Positions 43,622 through 51,731 of a stretch of DNA of 64,000 nt are shown one piece after another. Source of the DNA: Firmicutes bacterium HGW-Firmicutes-7 (GTDB lineage Bacteria > Bacillota > Clostridia > Lachnospirales > Vallitaleaceae); the NCBI GenBank assembly GCA_002841375.1, contig PGZO01000006.1:1-64000 (forward strand), given 5' to 3'. Below the pieces are notes generated by a model. The model was not told the DNA's origin and did no database searches. It saw only the letters and a program-made list of their open reading frames with translations. Numbering within the stretch: position 1 is the first letter of the stretch; every line of letters starts with the position of its first letter. The translations under genes were made by a program, and so were the position numbers.

Positions 43622-44956
43622 TTATTTCATTAATAAAATTGAAAAGTTCTCAAGTGCACTAGTAAGTGCTTTTAAGAATCTTGCAGCTGGCGCTCCATCT
43701 ATTGCTCTATGATCAAAGGTTAAGGATAAGCCCATTGCTGGATAAGTTGATATCACACCATTTACTTCTCTCATTCTAGTAATAATTGTATTAACACCTA
43801 GAATGCCTGTTTGTGGCGGATTAATTACTGGTGTAAAAGACTCAATACCTAACGTACCTAGATTAGTGATTGTAAAACTTGCTCCTGTTAAATAATCCGG
43901 ACTAATGGAGCCTTCCTTACTCTTTTCTGCCAAATCTTTTGTTTCAATAGACATTTGAACAAGTGATTTTTGATTTGCATTAAATAGTGTTGGCACCAAC
44001 AATCCTCTGTCTGTATCTACTGCAATACCAAGATGTACATGATCAAAATATTTCATCGTATCATCAATAAGATGTGCATTTAATAGTTCAAAATCTTTTA
44101 GTACTCTTGATACAGCAAATAAGATCATGTCGTTAAGTGTAATATTAAATTCAAATTTTTCTTTTTTTAGTTTCTTTCTAATTTCCATAAGCTCTGTCGC
44201 ATCAAATGAAGTGTTTAGTGTCAATTGTGCTGTTGTTGATAACGAGGTATGCATCGCCTTAGCAATAAACTTGCGAATATTAGAGATTTTTTCTTCTCTA
44301 TATCCTGATGTATTGAGTAATGGTGCCTTAATCATCGGCGTAATTATTGCAGCCTTTACATCTTGACTTCCTATATCTGAAACGATTACTCTACCGCCTA
44401 AACCACTTCCATTAGCAGGTAATGCTTGACCACTTGCTAAAGCAGCGGGCGTAGCAAGAACACCCTGTTCCTTCATTTTTAGTATGTCTCTTTCAATAAC
44501 TCTATCCTTTGGACCAGTCGCTTGAGCCAACCTGTAATCGATACTAAGTTTACTCGCTAAATTCTTCGCTCTAGGTGAAACCTTATCGGAATAAGTAGAT
44601 GTAATCGCTTCTTGATCTAATACACCTTCTTTGCTTTCAATTACTACGTCTTCGGTTTGTACAACCTCATCTTTAATTTCTTGTGTAGTAGTTGATATAA
44701 ATGCTGAAATATCATCTCCTTGGCTTCCTATTACACAAACATTTTGTAAACAAGGCACATCATCGTCTTCTTTAAACAAAAGTGCTAAAATAGTGCCACT
44801 AATTGATGACTCTTCTTCAAAAGAAGCCTTATCCGTTTCATAAGTGAATAAAACATCTCCTTCTTTTACTTGATCACCTACTGCTTTGTGCCATTTTGTT
44901 ATAATACAGCTTTCAACGGATTGACCTTGTCTTGGCATAATAATTGGTGTTGCCAT
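43622..44956 (-). CDS. Dihydrolipoamide acyltransferase (E2)
   Basis: A 444-residue E2 with one N-terminal lipoyl domain (lipoyl Lys43 in YETDKASFE), a peripheral subunit-binding domain (SPRAKNLASKLSIDY, residues about 140-175) and a catalytic domain ending in TFDHRAIDGAPAARFL with the H-x-x-x-D-G motif. It forms the core of the complex with the E1 and E3 next door. The acyl specificity is not determined. The lipA and lipB genes immediately upstream provide its lipoate. Confidence 0.92.
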   Translation of the reverse strand: MATPIIMPRQGQSVESCIITKWHKAVGDQVKEGDVLFTYETDKASFEEESSISGTILALLFKEDDDVPCLQNVCVIGSQGDDISAFISTTTQEIKDEVVQTEDVVIESKEGVLDQEAITSTYSDKVSPRAKNLASKLSIDYRLAQATGPKDRVIERDILKMKEQGVLATPAALASGQALPANGSGLGGRVIVSDIGSQDVKAAIITPMIKAPLLNTSGYREEKISNIRKFIAKAMHTSLSTTAQLTLNTSFDATELMEIRKKLKKEKFEFNITLNDMILFAVSRVLKDFELLNAHLIDDTMKYFDHVHLGIAVDTDRGLLVPTLFNANQKSLVQMSIETKDLAEKSKEGSISPDYLTGASFTITNLGTLGIESFTPVINPPQTGILGVNTIITRMREVNGVISTYPAMGLSLTFDHRAIDGAPAARFLKALTSALENFSILLMK

Positions 44957-45031
44957 AGTATCCTCCTTTAAATGATTGTTATTTTTCTATTTCAAACAAT
45001 GTCAAACCAAAGATACAAACCTCCACATTGG

Positions 45032-45943
45032 TTAGGTTACATAAAATGAATCTGAAATTGTCTTACTTTCTAAATCGTTTATATCGAAGTCAAATAACTT
45101 CGCTTCCTTCATTGCATCGTCAGCATGGTATGAACTTCTAACTAAAGGACCAGAGGCTACATGTAAAAATCCCAATTTTAGTGCAACTTTTTTTATTTGT
45201 TCAAATTCATCTGGATGCACATAACGCGCCATGGCATAATGCTGTTTAGACGGTGCAAGATATTGCCCTACTGTTAGCAAGTCACATCCTACACTTCTTA
45301 AATCCTTTAGAACTTGTATAATTTCATCAAAGTTCTCACCAAGGCCTAACATCATTCCTGATTTTGTATAGATGTGATCACCTCTCCTTTTGATAAATGA
45401 CAAAACTTCTAATGATCTTTCATAATTTGCTTGCGGTCTAACTTTATTATATAGGCTTTCAATCGTTTCAATATTATGTGCTATTATATGAGGCTTGGCC
45501 TTAATAACAGTTTCAAGTGCGTTCTGCTCTCCCTTTAAATCTGGGATTAAAACCTCGATACTTGTATCATGATTTAATTCCTTTATCGCCTTGATTGTAT
45601 TGGCAAAATGGCCAGCTCCACCATCCTCTAAGTCATCTCTTGTTACAGAAGTAACGACAACATGTTTTAGATTCAGTTTTTTTACCGCCTTCGCAACTTC
45701 AAAGCCTTCATTTTCATCTATATTACTTGGCATACCCTCAATAACGTTACAAAAAGCACATCCACGTGTACAAGTTGCACCAAGAATCATAAAAGTAGCG
45801 GTTCTTCTACCAAAACATTCAACCATATTCGGACAAGCTGCTTCTTGGCACACCGTATTCAGTTTTAGATCAGCAATCATCTGCATGACTTCATCTCGTT
45901 CTTTCATTGAGTTTCCTCTAATTTTAAGCCATTCTGGTTTCAT
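45032..45943 (-). CDS. lipA: Lipoyl synthase
   Basis: A 303-residue radical SAM lipoyl synthase: auxiliary cluster CQEAACPNMVEC, SAM cluster CTRGCAFC, and the C-terminal VRSSYHAD with the serine ligand. It inserts sulfur into the octanoyl chain on E2. The start at 45943 has AAGGA seven bases upstream and overlaps the lipB stop by four bases; the ATG at 45949 is too near that site. Confidence 0.95.
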   Translation of the reverse strand: MKPEWLKIRGNSMKERDEVMQMIADLKLNTVCQEAACPNMVECFGRRTATFMILGATCTRGCAFCNVIEGMPSNIDENEGFEVAKAVKKLNLKHVVVTSVTRDDLEDGGAGHFANTIKAIKELNHDTSIEVLIPDLKGEQNALETVIKAKPHIIAHNIETIESLYNKVRPQANYERSLEVLSFIKRRGDHIYTKSGMMLGLGENFDEIIQVLKDLRSVGCDLLTVGQYLAPSKQHYAMARYVHPDEFEQIKKVALKLGFLHVASGPLVRSSYHADDAMKEAKLFDFDINDLESKTISDSFYVT

Positions 45944-46635
45944 ATACATTCCTTTCGCAGTGAGGCTAAAAAGGTTTTCGCATCTTCCTCATAAGCTGTA
46001 ACATTAAATGCGTTTTCAAATTGTTGAACGATTAACTTCATTAAAAGGTCTATATCTTCTGACTTTCCAGTAAGCTTTTCGATTGAAGTAACTCCTTTGT
46101 CTTGAAGTCCACAGGGTACAATCCACTTAAAGTGGTCCAAGCAAGTATTTACATTAAAAGCAAACCCATGCATCGTCACCCAGCTATTAACCGCTATCCC
46201 AATTGCTAAAATCTTATTTTGATCAACAAACACACCTGTATATTTTCCATTCTCTGTATGGGTTTTAATCTTAAAATTTTGATCCAAAATATGAATGAAA
46301 ATACTTTGAATTTTATGTATGAAACTTCTAATATCTTTATCATAATTTTTCAAATTCATAATCGGATAACCTACAATCTGACCTGGACCATGGTAAGTTA
46401 CATCTCCACCTCTATTGCATTCAACAATTTTCACACCTTGTTCAATTAACAGTTGTTGATCTATTAAAATGTTAGATGTTTCACCACGAGTACCGAGCGT
46501 AATAACAGGCTTGTGTTCTAATAATAAAAGGGTATCCTCACATTTGGATTCAATTCTTTGTTGTTGGAGTGTATATTGAAGTTGTAAAGCTTCTTCATAA
46601 TCAATCAAACCCAGTTTTACGATTCTTAGCTTCAT
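45940..46635 (-). CDS. lipB: Octanoyltransferase
   Basis: A 231-residue LipB: LGLIDYEEALQLQ, CNRGGDVTYHGPGQIVGYPI, GKYTGVFVDQNKILAIGI and the catalytic region HGFAFNVNTCLDHFKWIVPCG with the cysteine. It transfers octanoate from ACP to the E2 lysine. The start at 46635 has AGGAGG eight bases upstream. It is first of the operon lipB-lipA-E2-lpdA-E1-tkt. Confidence 0.94.
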   Translation of the reverse strand: MKLRIVKLGLIDYEEALQLQYTLQQQRIESKCEDTLLLLEHKPVITLGTRGETSNILIDQQLLIEQGVKIVECNRGGDVTYHGPGQIVGYPIMNLKNYDKDIRSFIHKIQSIFIHILDQNFKIKTHTENGKYTGVFVDQNKILAIGIAVNSWVTMHGFAFNVNTCLDHFKWIVPCGLQDKGVTSIEKLTGKSEDIDLLMKLIVQQFENAFNVTAYEEDAKTFLASLRKECI

Positions 46636-46698
46636 AGTTAAATTTCCTCCTTCAATCAAAAACTATGTATCAGTGGTATCAGAACACTCTGTAGTTAT

Positions 46699-46727
46699 AT
46701 AATATCACATTAATGTTATTTTGTCAC
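46699..46727 (-). promoter_or_regulatory. Promoter of the lipB operon
   Basis: On the minus strand GTGACA (46722-46727) and TATTAT (46699-46704) are 17 bases apart, about 65 bases before lipB. Its placement and near-consensus elements make it the probable start of the whole lip-dehydrogenase-transketolase mRNA. Confidence 0.6.
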
Positions 46728-46824
46728 ATATAATGTTACTTATTTTCAATTTTCTTTATGTAACAACTCATTTTTAATTTTCAAGACCTACTGTGTGATT
46801 TTTCATTGTCAATAATCGTTTGAA

Positions 46825-46885
46825 AGCTTGTCAAACCGTAGTTATATTTTAGCAAGTTGAGCTTATCAAATCGTAGCTTTATTTT
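46825..46885 (+). repeat. Two tandem 26-bp direct repeats, 35-bp period
   Basis: AGCTTGTCAAACCGTAGTTA and its continuation ATTTT at 46825-46850 recur with a few changes at 46860-46885 (AGCTTATCAAATCGTAGCTT, then TATTTT). They lie between the divergent lipB and DeoR promoters and could be paired regulator sites, possibly for the DeoR protein next door. Confidence 0.55.
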
Positions 46886-46988
46886 GTAAATCAAGCTTAT
46901 ATGCCTTAAATACCAACTTAAGCCCTTCAATAGAATTATAGCAAATGATAATTATTAACATTGTTATGTTATAGCTAACAAAAACCGT

Positions 46989-47018
46989 TTGCAATTAGCC
47001 ACATAATCATGCTATACT
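46989..47018 (+). promoter_or_regulatory. Promoter of the DeoR-phosphofructokinase operon
   Basis: TTGCAA and TATACT separated by 18 bases, about 80 bases before the DeoR gene. An inverted repeat AATGCTATT / AATAGCATT at 47037-47073 sits just downstream, a candidate operator or leader hairpin. Confidence 0.6.
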
Positions 47019-47036
47019 ATAGCCATCTGAACACTT

Positions 47037-47073
47037 AATGCTATTAATAGGTCAATTTAGCACTAATAGCATT
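47037..47073 (+). promoter_or_regulatory. Leader inverted repeat, candidate operator
   Basis: AATGCTATT and AATAGCATT arms separated by 19 bases, between the promoter and the ribosome site of the DeoR gene. Autoregulation by the DeoR protein would fit this position. Confidence 0.5.
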
Positions 47074-47095
47074 TCTTTCAATTGGAGGTTTTCCT

Positions 47096-47860
47096 ATGTC
47101 AGGTAATAGATTAAAAATCATTACAGATCTTTTAGATGAAACAGGTTCTGTTTCACTTAACGAATTAAGTAAAGTTTTCCCCGATGTATCCGTCATGACG
47201 CTCCGACGTGATCTAATCCAACTTGAAAACGAAGGTACTGTTATAAGAACCCATGGCGGAGCTGTTAAAACCAACAAATTACCAGAGTTCATTGGAGAAG
47301 AAAGCGCTTATCAAGCTAGAGAAAACGAACACAAGGAAGCAAAAAAAACGATCGCTAAAAAGGCTCTTGCTTATGTAGAAACAGGAAGATCCATTTTTTT
47401 TGATTCAGGTTCGACCATTATGAGCTTAACGAATCTTTTGCCCGATGAAACCTTTTCTATTATTACGAGCGGCGTAAATATAGCCGAAGCTCTATTAAAA
47501 AAGCAAAACCCATCCGTTATTGTATTAGGTGGTTTTGCAAATAAGCATACTTTTTCTATGTCAGGACCACTGTCGTCCACCATACTTGATACGCTAAATA
47601 TCGATATCGCATTTATGTCAGCATCTGGTTTTTCATTTGATAATAATTTTACAGTATCAAATATATATGAAGCTGAATTAAAGAAAAAAGTCATAGCAAA
47701 AGCAAAAAAAGTTGTCATCCTGATGGATACAAGTAAAATCAACAAGGTTTTACCCTATACCTTTGCAGCTCTTAATGAAGTAAATATTTTAATAACTGAA
47801 GGTGATCTACCTTTAGATATTAAAAATTCCATTCAAGAAGCTGCTGTAACCTTAATATAG
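47096..47860 (+). CDS. DeoR-family regulator of the phosphofructokinase operon
   Basis: A 254-residue DeoR-type repressor: HTH with LNELSKVFPDVSVMTLRRDL, RTHGGAV linker, and a DeoRC domain with SIFFDSGSTIMSLTNLL. The nearest functional analogues are FruR/AgaR-type regulators of sugar-phosphate genes. It shares an operon with pfp, but a MITE-like palindrome now separates the two genes. The stop codon TAG uses the first two bases of that palindrome. Confidence 0.87.
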   Translation: MSGNRLKIITDLLDETGSVSLNELSKVFPDVSVMTLRRDLIQLENEGTVIRTHGGAVKTNKLPEFIGEESAYQARENEHKEAKKTIAKKALAYVETGRSIFFDSGSTIMSLTNLLPDETFSIITSGVNIAEALLKKQNPSVIVLGGFANKHTFSMSGPLSSTILDTLNIDIAFMSASGFSFDNNFTVSNIYEAELKKKVIAKAKKVVILMDTSKINKVLPYTFAALNEVNILITEGDLPLDIKNSIQEAAVTLI

Positions 47861-47979
47861 ATTATCGACCATAAAGTAAGAATCACTATATTAAGCTAAA
47901 ATATATAGTAATCCAGAAACGTTGATATACTATATATTCTAGCTTAATGTGATACTAAATACTTTCTGGTCGATAATCT
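47859..47979. repeat. MITE-like palindrome with 12-bp TIRs and TAATAT duplication
   Basis: A 121-bp element with perfect ends AGATTATCGACC / GGTCGATAATCT and arms that pair over about 55 bases (ATTAAGCTA, ATATATAGTA). It is flanked by TAATAT on both sides (47853-47858 and 47980-47985), a target duplication. Deleting element plus one duplicate restores a short 25-base spacer before the pfp gene and leaves a TAA stop at the same codon, so the DeoR reading frame is unharmed. The spacer transcript would form a long hairpin. Confidence 0.8.
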
Positions 47980-48010
47980 TAATATAATTTTCACTTTAAA
48001 GGAGATTCAT

Positions 48011-49255
48011 ATGTCTAATTGTATTATTGCTCAATCTGGAGGACCTACCGCTGCAATCAACGCATCTTTGGCAGGCGTTATCGAAGCAGCTATAGAATCC
48101 TCAAAAATAGAGAAAATCTATGGTTCAATCAATGGAATTGAAGGCGTATTTAAAAACCAAGTTATTGATTTAGGAAACTTTTTTTCTGATTATCCAGAGG
48201 ACTTAGATACGCTCAAAAAAACACCTGCTATGTATCTTGGTTCATGTCGTTACAAGTTACCAGAATACGATAAAGCCCCTGAAGTCTATGACAATCTATT
48301 CCAATTTTTTAATAAGTTAAACATTTCCTATTTTTTCTATATAGGTGGAAATGATTCTATGGATACCGTTCTTAAGCTTTCTCAACACGCAAAGAGAATT
48401 GAATCATCTATCCGTTTTATAGGCATTCCCAAAACAATTGATAACGATTTACCCGGTACTGATCATACGCCAGGCTTTGGATCAGCAGCAAAATTCATTG
48501 CAACAGCGATTTTAGAAATTGCGCACGATACGTATATTTATGATTTGCAAAGTGTTACAATCGTTGAAATAATGGGTAGAAATGCCGGCTGGTTAACCGC
48601 TGCATCCGCATTGGCTCGTACAACTTATAGCAATGCTCCTGACTTAATCTATTTACCTGAAGTTTCATTCTCAAAAGATTTATTCCTTCAAGATATAAAG
48701 CAACTCCAAAAAACTAAAAGGCATATCATCATTGCAGTATCAGAAGGTATTAAGGATAGCAATGGTCAATATATCGCTGCTGCTGAAGCTAAAAGTAAAA
48801 CAGATCAATTTGGGCACGCTCAACTAAGTGGTGTTGCCAAAACACTTGAAGCGATTGTTTCAAATGAAATTGGCTGCAAGGTTCGCTCTATAGAAATCAG
48901 CACACTACAAAGAAGCGCTATGCATAGTGGATCATTAACTGATATTAACGAAGCCGTTTTAGTTGGTAGAACTGCAGTTAAAAAAGCTGAAGAAAATCAG
49001 ACAGGAATTATGATGACGATTGTCCGAACGATCGATTCCCCTTATACCGTTGAATTTAAATCTGATTTGATTGAAAATGTTGCCAATAAAGAAAAATGCG
49101 TCCCCCTAGAATGGATTACAGAATCAAAAAATGACGTGCGGTCCGAATTAATTGATTATGTCTTTCCGCTAATTCAAGGTGAACCTTCACTTACTTACAA
49201 AAATGGTATACCGAATTTTTTAAGTATTAAAAATGCATCCAAATATATGATTTAA
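48011..49255 (+). CDS. pfp: 6-phosphofructokinase, PPi-dependent type
   Basis: A 414-residue phosphofructokinase. The GGNDS motif is at residues 112-116 (Asp115 where ATP enzymes have Gly) and PKTIDND at 140-146 (Lys141 where ATP enzymes have Gly); this Asp/Lys pair marks PPi as phosphoryl donor. GIPKTIDNDLPGT and SVTIVEIMGRNAGWL confirm the fold. It would phosphorylate fructose 6-phosphate reversibly without ATP. The asparagine in GGNDS (usually Asp or Glu) is unusual. AAGGAG is six bases from the ATG. Confidence 0.9.
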   Translation: MSNCIIAQSGGPTAAINASLAGVIEAAIESSKIEKIYGSINGIEGVFKNQVIDLGNFFSDYPEDLDTLKKTPAMYLGSCRYKLPEYDKAPEVYDNLFQFFNKLNISYFFYIGGNDSMDTVLKLSQHAKRIESSIRFIGIPKTIDNDLPGTDHTPGFGSAAKFIATAILEIAHDTYIYDLQSVTIVEIMGRNAGWLTAASALARTTYSNAPDLIYLPEVSFSKDLFLQDIKQLQKTKRHIIIAVSEGIKDSNGQYIAAAEAKSKTDQFGHAQLSGVAKTLEAIVSNEIGCKVRSIEISTLQRSAMHSGSLTDINEAVLVGRTAVKKAEENQTGIMMTIVRTIDSPYTVEFKSDLIENVANKEKCVPLEWITESKNDVRSELIDYVFPLIQGEPSLTYKNGIPNFLSIKNASKYMI

Positions 49256-49288
49256 CCTACTGAAGCAGCAGGTGTATAAATAGGCGCT

Positions 49289-49321
49289 AAAAATCCACTC
49301 AAGGTAATTGAGTGGATTTTT
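49289..49321 (+). terminator. Terminator between pfp and the NIPSNAP gene
   Basis: A perfect 14-bp stem, AAAAATCCACTCAA with TTGAGTGGATTTTT, loop GGTAA. It serves the plus-strand pfp gene; it can also end the minus-strand ABC operon. Confidence 0.88.
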
Positions 49322-49368
49322 AATAATTATATTTACTTATATACGTTCCTACATCGTTATCTCGAAAA

Positions 49369-49698
49369 TTATAGACCCTTATTATTTGGTGAATATGGTA
49401 CTCGGTTCATAAAAGAAGACTCAATTTTTTCAACAATAGGTCCATCTAGCTCTGAAAGATCCCTAACTTCAATCCACTCAGGATCGTTTACAAATGTTTT
49501 AAAATTTATATTCCTAGCTTCCATATCCTTATGTTCTATTACGTAATAAATCTTATTCTTGCCTTCTGCATCCTCCCAAAAATCAATAATTTTTAGGTCA
49601 TGCTTTAAAAATAAGGCTACTGTATGGTTACTAAATCTCTTATGGATCGCTTCCATCCTGTTGGGGTACATATAGTATATCCTCAATTCATATATCAT
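49369..49698 (-). CDS. NIPSNAP family protein
   Basis: A 109-residue protein with the NIPSNAP ferredoxin-like fold pattern: YELRIYYMYPNRMEAIHKRF, HTVALFLKHDLKIIDFWEDAE and YYVIEHKDMEAR. The function of bacterial members is unknown; some accompany sugar or aromatic pathways. It follows the second sugar permease by 77 bases on the same strand, so is likely cotranscribed with the ABC transporter. Confidence 0.82.
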   Translation of the reverse strand: MIYELRIYYMYPNRMEAIHKRFSNHTVALFLKHDLKIIDFWEDAEGKNKIYYVIEHKDMEARNINFKTFVNDPEWIEVRDLSELDGPIVEKIESSFMNRVPYSPNNKGL

Positions 49699-49775
49699 TT
49701 ATTTTCCATCCTTTCTTTGATTTAACCTAACGAAGGAAATCCCTCAAATTAATTTTTTTATGCAGCAGGGTATAT

Positions 49776-50744
49776 TTACACAGCCTCACGCCTTCTTTTT
49801 CTGCCATAGCAGTCAAGACAGATGATGCCAGCGATTACGATTCCTTGGCAGATTATCTGTATATAGGAAGCAATACCCAACATGTTCATACCGTTTTGTA
49901 GAACGCCGAATACAAGTAAGCCAATCGCAGACTGTGGCACACCACCAATACCGCCTGCGAAGGATGTACCACCTACTACTACTCCACAATTAACCACAAG
50001 CGCAGTAGTATCCCCATATGTAGAAGATCCAGAATTCAGCATAGATGAGAGCATAACGCCACCCAGCGCAGCAACAACGCTACAAAGCACAAAGGTTGCC
50101 ATTTTAAGACGACGGACATTGATTCCAGAATACTTGGCCACCTCGTAGTCACCGCCAATTGCATAACAATTTCTACCAAATGAAGTATACCGCAATACCC
50201 AATGAATAACCAAGAACACAATAATCATCACGATTACAAGATGAGGTATTGTATTAAAAAGCTTACCATTGGCAATCTTCGAAAAATCAGGATTTGTACA
50301 AGGAATTGGGTGCGCATCAGTTATCATCTGCGCTACACCCGTGAGTAGCATGCCCATTCCCAATGTAATGATAAAGGGCTCTGTCTTTTGATATACCGTT
50401 AAATAACCGTTTATAGTACCGACAACGGCACCAACAAGTAATGCACATAATATAGCAATCCAAATAGGTATATTATTATTCATCAACTTGATTACCACAA
50501 TCCCAGAAACAACCATAACTCCACCAATAGACAAATCAACCCCGCCAGCGACAAGAACTACTGTAACACCAAAAGCGAGAATCATCAGTATGGACGATGA
50601 GTTCATCAGATCGAACAGATTATATGATGTGTAAAAGTTTGTTTGATTAAAAAGCATAATGACAAGCATCGCAATAACAGCCAAAAAGGCTTTCTGCTTT
50701 GTTGCAATTTTAAGAAGCTTTTTAAACGTATTAAAATTATTCAT
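49776..50744 (-). CDS. Sugar ABC transporter permease (RbsC-like)
   Basis: A 322-residue BPD_transp_2 family permease with about ten helices; VVLVAGGVDLSIGGVMVVSG and the YKGINV-like AKYSGINVRRLKMATF are typical of ribose/galactose-type permeases. It partners the similar permease just upstream (13 bases away) and the double-domain ATPase. Two different permeases form the membrane domain, as in the autoinducer-2 (Lsr) and some sugar systems. Confidence 0.9.
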   Translation of the reverse strand: MNNFNTFKKLLKIATKQKAFLAVIAMLVIMLFNQTNFYTSYNLFDLMNSSSILMILAFGVTVVLVAGGVDLSIGGVMVVSGIVVIKLMNNNIPIWIAILCALLVGAVVGTINGYLTVYQKTEPFIITLGMGMLLTGVAQMITDAHPIPCTNPDFSKIANGKLFNTIPHLVIVMIIVFLVIHWVLRYTSFGRNCYAIGGDYEVAKYSGINVRRLKMATFVLCSVVAALGGVMLSSMLNSGSSTYGDTTALVVNCGVVVGGTSFAGGIGGVPQSAIGLLVFGVLQNGMNMLGIASYIQIICQGIVIAGIICLDCYGRKRRREAV

Positions 50745-50756
50745 TCAGATTTCCTC

Positions 50757-51731
50757 CTAAAGTTGCTTGCGATTATCAAGCCAGATGGCTAGTATTAAAA
50801 TAGCACCCTTCATTATGTATTGCATATAAACTGAAACGCCCAGCAAATTCAAACAGTTGGACATTAGGATTACCAATAAAGTTCCTAATACAGTACGTAG
50901 TACACTTCCTTTTCCACCTACCAGCGTTGTACCACCAACAACTACTGCAAGGATAGCGTTTGTTTCATACCCTTTACCGATGACAGGTGATGCAGTAGTC
51001 ACCCGAGAGAAAAGGACGATTGCACCAAGTGCAGTCATAAAACCAGAAATCGTATAGATAAATGCAATACTACGATTGATAGGTATACCCGCCAATTTTG
51101 CCGCTGTTTTATTTCCTCCAGTCAAACAAATGGCTCTGCCCATAAATGTCTTGTTTTGAAATACGTAAAGCAAAACAAGGATGCCAAGAAACATAACGAA
51201 AGAAACAGAAAGGATTCCAATGTTTCCCGAACCTATCTCTTTAAACAGCGAAGTGTCAGCTTTAATCCCACTCATCTGCTTGGTTGAACCTCCGCTGAAA
51301 ATCAGCGCCAAACCACCATACACCACGCTCATTCCGTAAGTGATAAACAACGCCTCAGCTTGGGTCATTGCGCCACTGATTACCACTAACACACTGTTTA
51401 AATATCCACAAAAGGCACCCAAACAAAGACCGATAAGAAGCGCAGGGACCTGTCCTAATGGTTCAATTAGGGAAATGGTTACAACCGCTATTAGAGAAAG
51501 CATGCCCGCCACCGACAGATCAATGAAGCCCCCTATGATTACAAAAGTCATACCAAGGGCAACCATAATCAACGGTCCAAACTGACGCATAACGTTGTTT
51601 AGATTTTGAGGTGATAGGAATTTTGGCTCTAAAATAGCAGTAACAAGCACGAGCATAGCAATCCCAACCAAGACCAAATATTCACTAAATATAATCTGTA
51701 TTATCTTTTTTCCATTTAATTGCTCGCTCAT
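50757..51731 (-). CDS. Sugar ABC transporter permease (RbsC-like), second subunit
   Basis: A 324-residue BPD_transp_2 permease with FVIIGGFIDLSVAGMLSLIA and VGGTTLVGGKGSVLRTVLG. The ATG overlaps the ATPase TGA by four bases. Together with the 49776-50744 permease it builds the channel. Lacking a ribose kinase, the locus probably carries another sugar; the opposite operon with a YbiW-type enzyme suggests 1,5-anhydroglucitol. Confidence 0.9.
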   Translation of the reverse strand: MSEQLNGKKIIQIIFSEYLVLVGIAMLVLVTAILEPKFLSPQNLNNVMRQFGPLIMVALGMTFVIIGGFIDLSVAGMLSLIAVVTISLIEPLGQVPALLIGLCLGAFCGYLNSVLVVISGAMTQAEALFITYGMSVVYGGLALIFSGGSTKQMSGIKADTSLFKEIGSGNIGILSVSFVMFLGILVLLYVFQNKTFMGRAICLTGGNKTAAKLAGIPINRSIAFIYTISGFMTALGAIVLFSRVTTASPVIGKGYETNAILAVVVGGTTLVGGKGSVLRTVLGTLLVILMSNCLNLLGVSVYMQYIMKGAILILAIWLDNRKQL

